Origin: Planctomycetota bacterium
Lineage (GTDB): Bacteria; Planctomycetota; UBA8742; UBA2392
Length of the DNA stretch: 64,000 bases
NCBI GenBank assembly: GCA_016722065.1
Contig: JADKGX010000001.1
Span: 1,798,001 to 1,862,000 of the forward strand
Direction of reading: 5' to 3'
Below, piece by piece: positions 9,901-16,838 of this stretch. A program made the position numbers and the translations under genes. The notes below the pieces were generated by a model. That model saw only the letters and a program-made list of their open reading frames with translations, searched no databases and was not told where the DNA came from. Positions within the stretch are counted from its first letter, which is position 1, and each line of letters starts with the position of its first letter.

Positions 9901-10401
9901 GTCGTCATCATTGAGCAGCAGCCCCGGTTCCTTCAGCACCGCCGATTGCGGCAGCACGCGCCGGATTTCCGTGTCGCTGCCCTTGGCGTCAGGAATCTCG
10001 ACCACCACGTCTTCATAGCCCGGTGTGGCGGCATCCGGCTTTTGGGGCGTGGGCAGGCGCTTGGTCAGAATCGCCTGGTTCAGCGCGGCGTCTTCGCTGG
10101 CTGGCTCCATGGCCACGCCGTCTTCGGGCTGTGGCGGGCGCAGCGGTTGCACCACGGCCTCTGACAGCGGGCGCAGGGCGGCAATTTCAACTGTGGGCGT
10201 ATCGCTGGGCGGGCGAAAATAGGGGTTGCTGTGCGGGCCTTTGCCGGTGCCTTCAAAGGCTGAAATGTCCACCGGGCCGGCAATGCCGGTGGTGCGGCGC
10301 GCCTTGTGCTCGGCCTCCAGTTCGCGGGCAATTTCGGTGATATCGTCCGGCTCGCGGTCGTCTGGTGCAGGCGACTTGGGATGTGCTGGGCCCTGGGTCA
10401 T
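6937..10401 (-). CDS. Heparinase II/III-like protein with C-terminal Ig-like domains
   Basis: About 1154 residues from ATG 10401; a GTG nine bases upstream (10410) is an alternative. The N-terminal 170 residues are Pro/Asp/Glu-rich and low in order, with no signal peptide. Residues ~200-520 are helical with the spacing of an alpha/alpha toroid (ETAFVARLTGREDARLWALN, ALRDMALAADFL). A beta-sandwich follows, with LLFDRFDIGDGRTLKRARL as in heparinase II/III-type lyases. Residues ~880-1150 hold two or three Ig-like domains (VVTMQATVGDPIGVDKARLL; VDNTAPHVELHEP; DAAGNIGTSKPARIVLTN). A polysaccharide lyase or carbohydrate-binding role is inferred from this architecture, but I do not see the catalytic His/Tyr set clearly and the missing export signal is odd for such an enzyme. 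The gene lies 77 bases upstream of the giant kinase, on the same strand. Confidence 0.6.
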   Translation of the reverse strand: MTQGPAHPKSPAPDDREPDDITEIARELEAEHKARRTTGIAGPVDISAFEGTGKGPHSNPYFRPPSDTPTVEIAALRPLSEAVVQPLRPPQPEDGVAMEPASEDAALNQAILTKRLPTPQKPDAATPGYEDVVVEIPDAKGSDTEIRRVLPQSAVLKEPGLLLNDDDLENLSRRTKRGLLVPLLRAMESRIDAVLRARAPVPFDHSYYDLRAVSWGADISESPSLLETAFVARLTGREDARLWALNALGLKAHQNNGLFQDRAGQDPDTPPGRGCITALRDMALAADFLSPYLTAADKDDLAGILHHNAKRLAVFVGDPNLNLPANLSETGAMALGLVGLPLMTFERFYADAKRWVDTAEQRAHTLLQNRVADNGRPAASDLHGLTELMRYLLPFSEAFKRYYEDDMLMGAGGNLSQLPRWAAHQFGSSRQGLFASSRLTVTELRAATPLWARLADTYRDGVAQWLLHQLSVADAARRVNDEKRPTGRLRLELPAAAGLDAVLTAVFYDPELTTASPENTMTPGARLSETRIVVRSDWDPSSPIVTLQAELGTLPYVHLASQGVNLKLVIEPDMFAEHGGRVIAGRVRDYIEMGGAAYMNGDFKCDDGSLAQRHLLYLRAEQTALLFDRFDIGDGRTLKRARLRIEGSDQAQSMDRGTLAVAATDGSDRSARFTFYSNGFSQGVERGGPGTSPGLSLEFMRGRGDLASVIALGKVEQMPEVRRLNVEEKGRVYRNTMGEGAILFNGWQGGMPQQCGWVWTDALMAFVDRRDDYPGRYVAIKATSVLAYDMQEGIHLGFGASHPEAPDKPVEFSICASGPQAVLYLSTRAQVRVAFPGLKKVSVDGTEVETEGVGKIHMLTRALEPGRHLLEFEHESPGPESSVASPRENQLIGGVVTMQATVGDPIGVDKARLLIDGQYYGATLEAGPWGWKVNTTQLAEGPHEAAIEASDVLGHVRRSAGRRFLVDNTAPHVELHEPKDGKRARGLLPFVASASDPNGVERVQFCFNGKAIGEPVSTPPYSREIDTSTLPDGEYAVTAVATDAAGNIGTSKPARIVLTNHAAPPKIIKLKIKPPVLALGPLEEAHVTAVGIDDEDGEHPIKVQWTRIKGTGVVDKNGTFTAPGIEGACVLEAKVPGTDVKARLNVDVSRAHAK

Positions 10402-10412
10402 CTTGAACACGT

Positions 10413-10418
10413 AGTCTA
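10413..10418 (-). promoter_or_regulatory. Putative -10 box (TAGACT) of the heparinase-like gene
   Basis: TAGACT on the minus strand lies 11 bases before ATG 10401, implying a very short 5' leader. The same hexamer precedes other genes here (54216 plus strand, 63251 minus strand). No -35 is recognised. Confidence 0.3.
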
Positions 10419-10490
10419 GCGACCCCGGCCCGCGCCGCGACAGGCCGTTTCCGGCCGGGAATCACAGGCCAAAACCGGGCTGCCACCAAG

Positions 10491-10496
10491 TATGCT
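10491..10496 (+). promoter_or_regulatory. Putative -10 box giving a leaderless meaB transcript
   Basis: TATGCT ends 7 bases before ATG 10504, so transcription would begin at or within a base or so of the start codon. This favours ATG 10504 over the ATG at 10491, which overlaps the box itself. No Shine-Dalgarno sequence precedes 10504. Confidence 0.33.
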
Positions 10497-10503
10497 TCGC
10501 GTC

Positions 10504-11460
10504 ATGGCAGCGCTGATTCAGGAACTGATGGCCGGCCAGACCCGCGCCCTGGCGCGCGCCCTGACGCTGGCTGAAAACGGCGACGCACAGTTGCTGGCGG
10601 AACTGGATGCACACAATGCAACAGCGCCCCAGCCCCGGCGCATTGGCGTGACCGGCCCGCCCGGCGCCGGCAAGAGCACGCTGGTTTCGGCGCTGGTCAA
10701 GCATCTGCGAATCAACGGCGCAACGCGCGTGGGCGTGGTGGCTGTTGACCCGTCAAGCCCCTTCGGCGGCGGCGCCCTGCTGGGCGACCGCCTGCGCATG
10801 TCAGAGCACGCCCTGGACCCCGGCGTGTTTGTGCGCTCCATGGCCGCGCGCGGCCACTTTGGCGGGCTGGCCGCGGGCTGTGAGGACACCTGCGAACTGC
10901 TGGCACTGGCCGGTTATGACCCCGTGATTGTCGAAACCGTGGGCGTGGGTCAAAGCGAAGTCGAAATCGCCGGCGTGGCGGATACCACCGTGGTGGTGCT
11001 GACACCCTCTGCCGGCGACAGCGTGCAAGCCCTCAAGGCCGGCATCATGGAAATCGCTGACGTCGTATTGATCAACAAAGCCGACAAGCCCGGCGCCGAC
11101 CGCCTGGCCGAAGATGTTAAGGAAGGGCTGGAACTGCGCGCCCACCCGCCTGCGGGCCAGCCAATGTGGCAACCGCCGATTCTTCAGGCCGTCGCGACCA
11201 CCGGCCAGGGTATTGATGCGCTGGCACAAGCCCTGCAATCCCACGCGACATTCATGGCCGATCACAAGCTGCTGGCCGCCACACGCCGCAAGCGCGCCCA
11301 GGCGCGGCTGCTGGACCTTGCCGCGGCTGCACTGTCGCAGGCCTTGCAGGGGCCGGGCGCCTTGGGCGACAGGTTTGCGCAGCTGCGCGCGCAAGTCGAA
11401 CAAGGCCAGATCGCGCCGCGCGCCGCCGTAGCCCTGCTGCTGCAGACGCTGGGCAAGTAA
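10504..11460 (+). CDS. meaB: Methylmalonyl-CoA mutase-associated G-protein chaperone MeaB (ArgK family)
   Basis: 318 residues from ATG 10504, the usual length of the family. MeaB is a cytosolic P-loop GTPase that gates cofactor loading of B12-dependent acyl-CoA mutases and protects or reactivates them. Seen here: Walker A GPPGAGKST (residues 51-59), the VDPSSPFGGGALLGDR block typical of MeaB/ArgK, ETVGVGQSEVE (switch region), and NKAD as the guanine-specificity motif. A C-terminal helical region matches the dimerisation arm. It is transcribed divergently from the heparinase-like gene. Its client is not next to it; the only mutase in the window (IcmF, 20.5 kb) carries its own fused MeaB-like domain, so this free copy probably serves a methylmalonyl-CoA mutase elsewhere. 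Confidence 0.93.
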   Translation: MAALIQELMAGQTRALARALTLAENGDAQLLAELDAHNATAPQPRRIGVTGPPGAGKSTLVSALVKHLRINGATRVGVVAVDPSSPFGGGALLGDRLRMSEHALDPGVFVRSMAARGHFGGLAAGCEDTCELLALAGYDPVIVETVGVGQSEVEIAGVADTTVVVLTPSAGDSVQALKAGIMEIADVVLINKADKPGADRLAEDVKEGLELRAHPPAGQPMWQPPILQAVATTGQGIDALAQALQSHATFMADHKLLAATRRKRAQARLLDLAAAALSQALQGPGALGDRFAQLRAQVEQGQIAPRAAVALLLQTLGK

Positions 11461-11489
11461 ACGCCCGCACCCGTACAGGCACTGTGCAA

Positions 11490-11905
11490 TCGTTTCACTT
11501 GACGGTGTGGGGCCGGCCCTGCCGTTGGCGCGGCTTTAGGCCCTGTTGCGGGGGGTAACTGAAGTACCTGACACAGGGATTCACCACAGGCCGGAGTAAT
11601 CCGCGCGAATGTGAAACTTCAGACCGGTGCCGGAATTACGGAAACTTAAGCAGGCGCATTCCGTTTAAGAGGATGAAGCATGATGAAGCCGAGTTGAGGA
11701 CAGTTGCAGTCGAATAAGGCTTGCGAAAGCAGGCAAAGGACAAAGAGACCGATACGCGGACTTCACCAACACACCGGCGTTCATTCTTGAATGCCACTCT
11801 CCACGCGCGCAATGCGCAAGAAAAACCACAAAAGGCTTCGCGGCGATTCTCCCCCCAAACTAACCGCGAAACCTTGTGAAAGAGCCCGGCGAAAGCCGGG
11901 TTCTT
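11490..11905 (+). ncRNA. Candidate structured RNA between meaB and a small gene (family not recognised)
   Basis: This 549-base gene-free stretch (11461-12009) holds a series of strong plus-strand hairpins. GTTTCAC (11492) can pair with GTGAAAC (11611). CCCTGT (11541) pairs with ACAGGG (11573), enclosing a GGTA/TACC stem. GCTTGC-GAAA-GCAGGC (11719-11734) is a GNRA-capped hairpin. A 12-base arm at 11832-11843 pairs with 11864-11875 with one mismatch. An 11-bp GAAA-capped stem at 11880-11905 is followed by a T-containing tail and could be the 3' end. AGACCGGTGCCG occurs at 11621 and again at 11929. I find no tmRNA, RNase P, SRP or cobalamin-riboswitch signature. It may be an independent RNA or a long leader of the gene at 12010. 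Confidence 0.4.
11880..11905 (+). terminator. GAAA-capped 11-bp hairpin, possible terminator of the structured RNA
   Basis: AAGAGCCCGGC pairs with GCCGGGTTCTT (one G-T wobble) around a GAAA loop; the tail CGTTTGTGT is only moderately T-rich. Confidence 0.4.
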
Positions 11906-12009
11906 CGTTTGTGTCACCGCCTTCGGCAAGACCGGTGCCGTTACATGCCCGATACAGAAATCGCTGAAACGAATCCGTAATCATGCGTTACATAGGACAG
12001 GAGATCGCC

Positions 12010-12180
12010 ATGCAGCCCACACCCGCCACAAACACCGAACGCTACCAGCAGTTGCTGGCCAACAGCCAGGCGCGCACGGAACGCCGCCGCCGCTTCACCA
12101 AGCTTTTGCAGGCCATGCAGATACGCACCCAGTTTGAAGCCGCCCTTGCCAGTGTTTCCACCCTTGCCCCCGCTGCCTGA
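12010..12180 (+). CDS. Small basic protein of unknown function (56 aa)
   Basis: ATG 12010 is preceded by AGGACAGGAGA at good Shine-Dalgarno spacing, so it is chosen over an upstream in-frame ATG at 11983. The product (MQPTPATNTERYQQLL...) has a central RTERRRRF basic cluster within a predicted helix and an Ala-rich tail. There is no signal peptide, TM segment or recognised domain. A strong intrinsic terminator follows 32 bases after the stop, so this looks like a short monocistronic transcript, perhaps preceded by the structured region at 11490-11905. The well-placed ribosome site and terminator support a real gene. A nucleic-acid-binding role would fit the Arg cluster but is only a guess. 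Confidence 0.6.
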   Translation: MQPTPATNTERYQQLLANSQARTERRRRFTKLLQAMQIRTQFEAALASVSTLAPAA

Positions 12181-12211
12181 CTTGTGCCCCCCACAAGTCA
12201 GTGCAACGAAA

Positions 12212-12249
12212 CCGGTCGCGCCCCTGGCGCGACCGGCTTCACTTTTTCT
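12212..12249 (+). terminator. Intrinsic terminator after the small basic protein gene
   Basis: CCGGTCGCGCC pairs perfectly with GGCGCGACCGG around a 3-base loop, followed by CTTCACTTTTTC. It lies between convergent genes. Confidence 0.8.
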
Positions 12250-12260
12250 GCGTGCTTGGT

Positions 12261-12737
12261 TTAGCGAAACACGCGCAGCAGCAGGTCCTTGACCGCGCCC
12301 TGCAGGCCGGCGCTTTCGCTTTCACGCGCGCCACCCACATTCAGCACACGAATCTTGTTTTCGCCCAGCCAGCCTTTGACGCGACGTACGGCGTCGTCGG
12401 TGGGCTCAATGTTCAGGTCCAGGTGCAGGCAGGGCTTGCCGTGCTTGCGCGCGAACTCTGCCGTCTGGCGCGAGCCGCCAGTCAGGCGGCCAAAGGTCAG
12501 CACCAGTGTGGCATCGGAATCACGCACGTTGGTTTCCGTGCGTTCGTTCGATTCCGCACTGTCGCCTTCGCGCAGTTGATAGCGGGGGGCAATCGCTCCG
12601 TCTTCGGCCTTGCGGCCACGGGGGCAGGTGCCGCCGTGGGGCAGTCCCAGTTCCAGGGCGGCGTCCAGCCCGCCGCGGTCTGCGCCGGTCTGGCCACCAG
12701 AAATGATCGTCACGGGTGCGGCAGCAGTCGTTTTCAT
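12261..12737 (-). CDS. YpsA-like SLOG-fold protein (putative molybdenum carrier family)
   Basis: 158 residues from ATG 12737 (MKTTAAAPVTIISGGQTGAD); an upstream in-frame ATG (12800) gives an unconvincing extension. The N-terminal TIISGGQTGADRGGLDAALELGLPHGGTCPRGRKAEDG block is diagnostic of the circularly permuted YpsA family, a Rossmann-like SLOG-type fold annotated in databases as a putative molybdenum carrier. TLVLTFGRLTGGSRQTAEFA and PCLHLDLN follow as the remaining nucleotide-binding strands. The protein is cytosolic and predicted to bind a nucleotide or nucleotide-derived ligand; its substrate is not established. It converges with the small basic protein gene across a shared terminator region. 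Confidence 0.75.
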   Translation of the reverse strand: MKTTAAAPVTIISGGQTGADRGGLDAALELGLPHGGTCPRGRKAEDGAIAPRYQLREGDSAESNERTETNVRDSDATLVLTFGRLTGGSRQTAEFARKHGKPCLHLDLNIEPTDDAVRRVKGWLGENKIRVLNVGGARESESAGLQGAVKDLLLRVFR

Positions 12738-12860
12738 GGGTCCCTGGGTCTCGGTGATTGAGGGGCCGGATGTTACAAACAACGCGGCAATTGAAAGCAA
12801 AAAGCCAAAACTGCTGCCGATGTTTTGCCGTTCAAGGGCAAACCGGAGTTTCAGCCAGGC

Positions 12861-12866
12861 TAGAAT
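12861..12866 (+). promoter_or_regulatory. Putative -10 box (TAGAAT) upstream of the tetraheme cytochrome gene
   Basis: TAGAAT lies 25 bases before the TTG start at 12891. No clear -35 is seen. Confidence 0.28.
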
Positions 12867-12890
12867 CTTCTGCCCATATTCCGGACCCGC

Positions 12891-14138
12891 TTGACCAGAG
12901 CCGCCAACATTGACCGCCCCAAGGCCGCTGTGTTCCTGATGTTGATTGCCGGGTTAGGCTTGGCCATCACGGGCGTGCTGCTCACCTTTGCCTACAAGCC
13001 GGCCCAAGACCCCAACGCGGGGCGGGACCCGCAAGCCCTGCCAACGGATGGTGCGGAACTGGAAGCGGAGGGTGCGCGGCTGGTCGCGGCCCACAACTGC
13101 AACTTCTGTCATCGCACGTCGCGACCGGATAAGCACCCGGAAATTCGCGACAACTGCCAGCAATGCCACCAGTTTGAAAACCGGCCCGAGAATCTTGCCC
13201 CGCCGCTCGTACACATTGCTGAACGCCGGCCGGAAAGCTGGCTGCGCCGCTTCCTGCGCTATCCCTACAAGCTGCGCGAGCATTCAGCCGACCGAATGCC
13301 CGACCTGGGGCTTTCGGACCGCGACGTTGAAGTCCTGACCCGCTATCTGCTGCAACTGGCAGGACCGCGCAATGCCCAACTGCCAGCACCACGGATTGCG
13401 CGCGACGAAAGCCCCAGCAGCGACAAGCTGGCCCAGGGCAAGCAGCTTTGGGACCAATTCAACTGCAACCAATGCCACAGCCTGGGCGCGCAACGATCGG
13501 AACTGGTGCGCAACGCCGACGGCGCCCTGACCAACCCGGCGGCGATTTTCGCGCCGGACCTGACCCTGGCCTGGACGCGCGTAAAGCCGCAATTTGCCCA
13601 GGCCGCAATCCTGGAGCCCGAAAAGTGGCTGCCCTGGTCGGGTATGCCCAAGCAGAACATCACGGTCGATCAGGCCGACAAGCTGGCCTGGTATGTGTTC
13701 AACGCGGCGCCAGAGCCCAGGCGAACGGTCGATTACCAGCGTGTGCTGGGCATTCTCAGCGCGCGCTGCAACGGCTGCCATTACGGCCCGCAACAGAACG
13801 CACCGCCATCAACGAACCCGCAGGGAGGCGCCGGCTGGCTGGCCACCTGGAGCAAGCACCCGCGCAAGCTGGATTTGATGTCGCTGGCCGGGTTGATGCG
13901 TGGTGCCACAGACGACCTGGGCCGGCCGCGCCCCACCGTGGTGCCCTATGCCGAAAATTCACCTCTGCTGATGCACCTCAAGGGCCTCAAGCAGCCGGCC
14001 ATGCCCTTTGGCGGTGACCCGCTGCCGCCAGACGAGATTGCGGACATCGAGACCTGGGTGCTATCCGGCGCGCCGCTGCCGAAAAAAGTCGGGGGTATCG
14101 ACGTAGCCCCGCCGATTGAAATGGGCAACGGGAAATGA
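12891..14138 (+). CDS. Membrane-anchored tetraheme c-type cytochrome
   Basis: 415 residues starting at TTG 12891; no ATG is available before the membrane segment. Residues ~12-35 (AAVFLMLIAGLGLAITGVLL) form one N-terminal TM anchor, leaving the rest in the periplasm. Four CXXCH haem-binding motifs are present: CNFCH (C70), CQQCH (C89), CNQCH (C192) and CNGCH (C293). RMPDLGLSDRDVEVLTRYLL and MPFGGDPLPPDEIADIETWV are cytochrome c domain endings that supply Met ligands. The protein probably carries electrons between membrane donors and periplasmic acceptors. It is not in an obvious operon: the stop is followed at once by a heptamer repeat array and then the convergent beta-barrel gene. Confidence 0.88.
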   Translation: MTRAANIDRPKAAVFLMLIAGLGLAITGVLLTFAYKPAQDPNAGRDPQALPTDGAELEAEGARLVAAHNCNFCHRTSRPDKHPEIRDNCQQCHQFENRPENLAPPLVHIAERRPESWLRRFLRYPYKLREHSADRMPDLGLSDRDVEVLTRYLLQLAGPRNAQLPAPRIARDESPSSDKLAQGKQLWDQFNCNQCHSLGAQRSELVRNADGALTNPAAIFAPDLTLAWTRVKPQFAQAAILEPEKWLPWSGMPKQNITVDQADKLAWYVFNAAPEPRRTVDYQRVLGILSARCNGCHYGPQQNAPPSTNPQGGAGWLATWSKHPRKLDLMSLAGLMRGATDDLGRPRPTVVPYAENSPLLMHLKGLKQPAMPFGGDPLPPDEIADIETWVLSGAPLPKKVGGIDVAPPIEMGNGK

Positions 14139-14194
14139 GTTCCAAGTACCGCGTTCCGCGTTCCGAGTTCCGAGTTCCGGGTTCCGGGTTCCGA
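14139..14194. repeat. Heptamer tandem repeat array (GTTCCGN)8
   Basis: Eight consecutive 7-base units, seven of the form GTTCCNN and one GTACCGC, begin at the base after the cytochrome stop codon. They belong to a wider set of heptamer arrays in this window (33447, 37415, 61702). Confidence 0.85.
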
Positions 14195-14259
14195 GTTGGC
14201 TGTCTTGCCTTGCCGTGCGCCGGGTTGCAGTCGCAAACTGAGGTCAATTCTCACCCTGC

Positions 14260-14295
14260 ACCTGAACCTGAACCCGCACCTGCACCTGAACCCGT
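14260..14295. repeat. Hexamer repeats (ACCTGA/ACCTGC/ACCCGC)
   Basis: Six 6-base units run up to the stop of the convergent beta-barrel gene (14298). Together with the heptamer array they fill most of the 159-base gap between two convergent genes. Confidence 0.7.
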
Positions 14296-14297
14296 AT

Positions 14298-15806
14298 TCA
14301 AAACTCGGCGCCGATGCGCAGCATGTAAAACGTGTTGGGTACGTCGTTGGGTACGTTGCGGGTCTGCTTGAAGTCTTCTTCATTGAAGACGATTTCAAAG
14401 CCCAGAATCACGTTGCGCGCCAGCGTAAGGTTCACGCCCAGCATGAACTCGCGCCGGTTGGCCGCAAAGCCCGCGCCATCGGCCAGACTGAAGCCCGCCA
14501 CCGCGCCACTGCTTACGCGCAGGGGGCCGCCAAAGGGGTCGGTGATGTCCAGCGGGTTATCGTTGTTGTTGGTAACCAGTTCCGAATACCGGAACATCGG
14601 CGTGATGCGCAGAAAATACGGAATGCGCGGCAACTCAAACGTGTAGCGCACCTCCACGCCCCAGGCGTTGCGCACAAAGCGGCCGTCTTCGCCATGAATG
14701 TAATGGCTTTGCACCACCAGGTCGCCGCCACCCACCCGGAACGAAAAATCCAGGTTGGCGCCCATGCGCCACTTGGCGCGGCGCACGTGCCTGCCCGGGC
14801 TATCCTGCGTGCCGCCATAAAACGGCTGGCGCATCAGACCCTCAATCAACGAGGTCTCATTAAAACTCAATCGATCCATGCTGCCCCAGGCCAGCAGGTT
14901 CAAGAAGTTCGTGTTCTGTGCGGTCCAGGTTTCGGGGCTGAAGTGGGCATTGCTGCGCAGAAAACTGTTGGTGTTGAAGTCCCAGATAAACCCGCCGCCG
15001 AACTCCACCTGCAGATAGCGGCTGATCTCGCGCGTGTCGCCCAGACCGCGAATGTAGCGCGTCTTGTCGTCTTGCAGCATCGGGTAATTGTTGCTGTCGT
15101 CGACCTGGCCAAAGCCCAGTACCGAGCCGTCACTCAGCGCACCCACCACGTAAAAACTGTCCATGAAGCGCGCCGTGTAGCGTATCTGCGCCACCTCATC
15201 CTGGTGAAAGGCGCGCTGGCCCAGGGCCATGGTTTCGCTGGCGCGGCTTTGGCGCCAGAAGTGACCATCCACCCCGAACAGAAAACTGTCGCGAAACATC
15301 CCGCCGGGCAAGAACTGGCTGAAGGGCCGGTTGTAGACAATCACGGCCTTGGGGATTTCCAGAATCTCTTCGTCCAGCAGCGTGTAATCGCCGTTGAAGC
15401 GGATCTCCAGCTCGCTTTCCACAATATCGCTGTAGGCCGCAAACACGTTCAACCATACCCGGGCAAGCCCGATGCCATTGGGCGCCCGGCGGCCGCCGTC
15501 GGGTTGGTCGCCACTGGCAGATTTCTGGGCTTGGCGATACTTGGTCATCACGCCGCCGGCGAACTCCAGAAACAACTGGCGGCGCGAACGCAGTGGCGCG
15601 AACTCTTCCAGGCGCCGGCGCAGGGCAATGTCGACTTCCTGTTCCACAGCCGCCTGCAGGTCCGACATGGTTGGCGAACCAGGGGCCGTGCCGGGCTCTT
15701 TGTCGGGTTGCCGTACCGGCGGGTCCTTGGGTTCGTCCACGGGGGGCTGGGCAGCCAGCGTGGCCGAAAGACAAACACATAGAAGGAACAGTATTGATTT
15801 CGTCAT
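14298..15806 (-). CDS. Outer-membrane beta-barrel protein (porin-like)
   Basis: 502 residues. MTKSILFLLCVCLSATLAA is a signal peptide, followed by a Pro/Asp-rich spacer and a short helical stretch (MSDLQAAVEQEVDIALRRRLEEF). The remainder is alternating amphipathic strands with aromatic girdles (ARVWLNVFAAYSDIVESELEIRF, KWRMGANLDFSFRVGGGDLV, VEVRYTFELPRIPYFLRITP). It ends in LRIGAEF, with the C-terminal Phe that the BAM machinery recognises in outer-membrane barrels. The size fits a 16-18 strand barrel; the substrate is unknown. A second barrel of similar style lies at 52.1 kb, but that one carries a haem motif. Transcription is divergent from the PP2C gene. Confidence 0.75.
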   Translation of the reverse strand: MTKSILFLLCVCLSATLAAQPPVDEPKDPPVRQPDKEPGTAPGSPTMSDLQAAVEQEVDIALRRRLEEFAPLRSRRQLFLEFAGGVMTKYRQAQKSASGDQPDGGRRAPNGIGLARVWLNVFAAYSDIVESELEIRFNGDYTLLDEEILEIPKAVIVYNRPFSQFLPGGMFRDSFLFGVDGHFWRQSRASETMALGQRAFHQDEVAQIRYTARFMDSFYVVGALSDGSVLGFGQVDDSNNYPMLQDDKTRYIRGLGDTREISRYLQVEFGGGFIWDFNTNSFLRSNAHFSPETWTAQNTNFLNLLAWGSMDRLSFNETSLIEGLMRQPFYGGTQDSPGRHVRRAKWRMGANLDFSFRVGGGDLVVQSHYIHGEDGRFVRNAWGVEVRYTFELPRIPYFLRITPMFRYSELVTNNNDNPLDITDPFGGPLRVSSGAVAGFSLADGAGFAANRREFMLGVNLTLARNVILGFEIVFNEEDFKQTRNVPNDVPNTFYMLRIGAEF

Positions 15807-15850
15807 CCGGGCGGATTGTGGGGGTAGGGCTGGCTGCGGTCAACGCTGGC

Positions 15851-15878
15851 TTGCATTTTGTGCAATCAGTTCGATAAT
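15851..15878 (+). promoter_or_regulatory. Putative sigma70-type promoter upstream of the PP2C gene
   Basis: TTGCAT (15851-15856) and GATAAT (15873-15878) are separated by 16 bases in the divergent gap between the barrel and phosphatase genes. Confidence 0.35.
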
Positions 15879-15907
15879 GAAGGGTCTACGATAGACGGCA
15901 GCGAAGC

Positions 15908-15935
15908 TTGACAGGTTGGGGCGTGCTGGTACTTT
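15908..15935 (+). promoter_or_regulatory. Second putative promoter upstream of the PP2C gene
   Basis: A perfect TTGACA (15908-15913) is followed after 16 bases by the weak -10 TACTTT (15930-15935). Transcription would start about 40 bases before ATG 15985. Confidence 0.35.
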
Positions 15936-15984
15936 CGTCCGATTACACAGCACGAACCTTGGCAATGGCGCGGAGTTACACCGC

Positions 15985-16752
15985 ATGCCTCAAACGGATG
16001 CCGGTTCTAAAGGCGGCGTCATGGTCGTTCGGATCGTCACGGCCACGGATGTTGGTCTGCAGCGCAAGAACAACGAAGATTCTTGCGTAATTGTAGACGA
16101 ATCCGGGCTTTGTGTCGTCGCCGACGGCATGGGCGGGCATCTCGGTGGCGAGATCGCGTCCCATATTGCCATTGAGACCGTGGGCCAGGCCTTCAAGGGC
16201 CGCCCCAAAGACCACGACGAGCGCAAAGACGCCGAACTGCTGACCAAGTGCATCAAGGCCGCGAACAAAGAAATCTACCGCCGCGGCAACGCCGACGCGG
16301 CACTCAAGAACATGGGCACAACGATTGTCGCCACGGTGGTGGTGCGCGATTACGTGGTGACGGCCAATGTGGGCGACAGCCGCATTTACCGCATGCGCGA
16401 CGGCCGCCTGGAACAGGTCAGTGAGGACCATTCCTGGGTCGGTGAGTTGCGCAAGAAGAACCTGATCAGCGAAGAAGACGCCCGCAGCCACCCGCTGAAG
16501 AACATCATCACGCGCGCGCTGGGCATGGAACCCGGCGTGGAAGTAGACGTGAAATGGGAAAAGGTAAAAAGCGGCGATGTGTACCTGCTGTGTTCCGATG
16601 GCTTGACTGACCTTGTGACTGACAGCGAGATCCTCAAGGCCATCACCAAGCATGGCAACAATCTTGAAGGCATGGCCGCGGAGTTGATTGAGCTGGCCAA
16701 CGCCGGCGGCGGCACGGATAACATCACGGTCGGCCTGTGCCTGGTCGAATAG
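15985..16752 (+). CDS. PP2C-family serine/threonine protein phosphatase
   Basis: 255 residues from ATG 15985, which has GGAG nine bases upstream; ATG 16021, also with a weak ribosome site, would trim 12 residues and place the domain at the very N terminus. All PP2C motifs are present: TDVGLQRKNNEDS, VVADGMGGHLGGE (metal-binding Asp), GTTIVATVVV, ANVGDSRIYRMRDG, LLCSDGLTDLV and GGTDNITVGL. The enzyme is cytosolic, Mg/Mn-dependent, and removes phosphate from Ser/Thr residues. Bacterial members of this length usually oppose Hanks-type kinases, and three giant kinases are in this window, though none is adjacent. The next gene encodes an ECF sigma factor 86 bases downstream. Confidence 0.93.
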   Translation: MPQTDAGSKGGVMVVRIVTATDVGLQRKNNEDSCVIVDESGLCVVADGMGGHLGGEIASHIAIETVGQAFKGRPKDHDERKDAELLTKCIKAANKEIYRRGNADAALKNMGTTIVATVVVRDYVVTANVGDSRIYRMRDGRLEQVSEDHSWVGELRKKNLISEEDARSHPLKNIITRALGMEPGVEVDVKWEKVKSGDVYLLCSDGLTDLVTDSEILKAITKHGNNLEGMAAELIELANAGGGTDNITVGLCLVE

Positions 16753-16838
16753 ACCCATCCAGCCCCGCTTTCGGCCCTGGGCGCGATTTTCACGGAATCT
16801 TTTGAGGTTTTTGCGGGCCTGCGGCGTCTCATGTTGCG

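Noticed and set aside
11490..11905. Identification of the structured region as tmRNA, RNase P, SRP RNA or a cobalamin riboswitch
   Set aside because: None of the conserved cores I know for these RNAs (tRNA-like ends and tag frame, RNase P P4, SRP tip, B12 box) can be found.
11636..11929. 97-codon minus-strand frame in the structured region
   Set aside because: Its NPAFAGLF-type start comes from reading a GC hairpin; no ribosome site and no similarity to a known protein.
12181..12260. Selenocysteine reading of the TGA that ends the 56-aa protein
   Set aside because: The frame after the TGA runs into the intrinsic terminator and shows no coding character.
14139..14194. CRISPR-like array
   Set aside because: Units are 7 bases without spacers, and no cas genes are present.
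14196..15782. 528-codon plus-strand frame opposite the beta-barrel gene
   Set aside because: Its start lies in repeat DNA and it has no signal peptide or domain; the minus strand has signal peptide, strands and terminal Phe.
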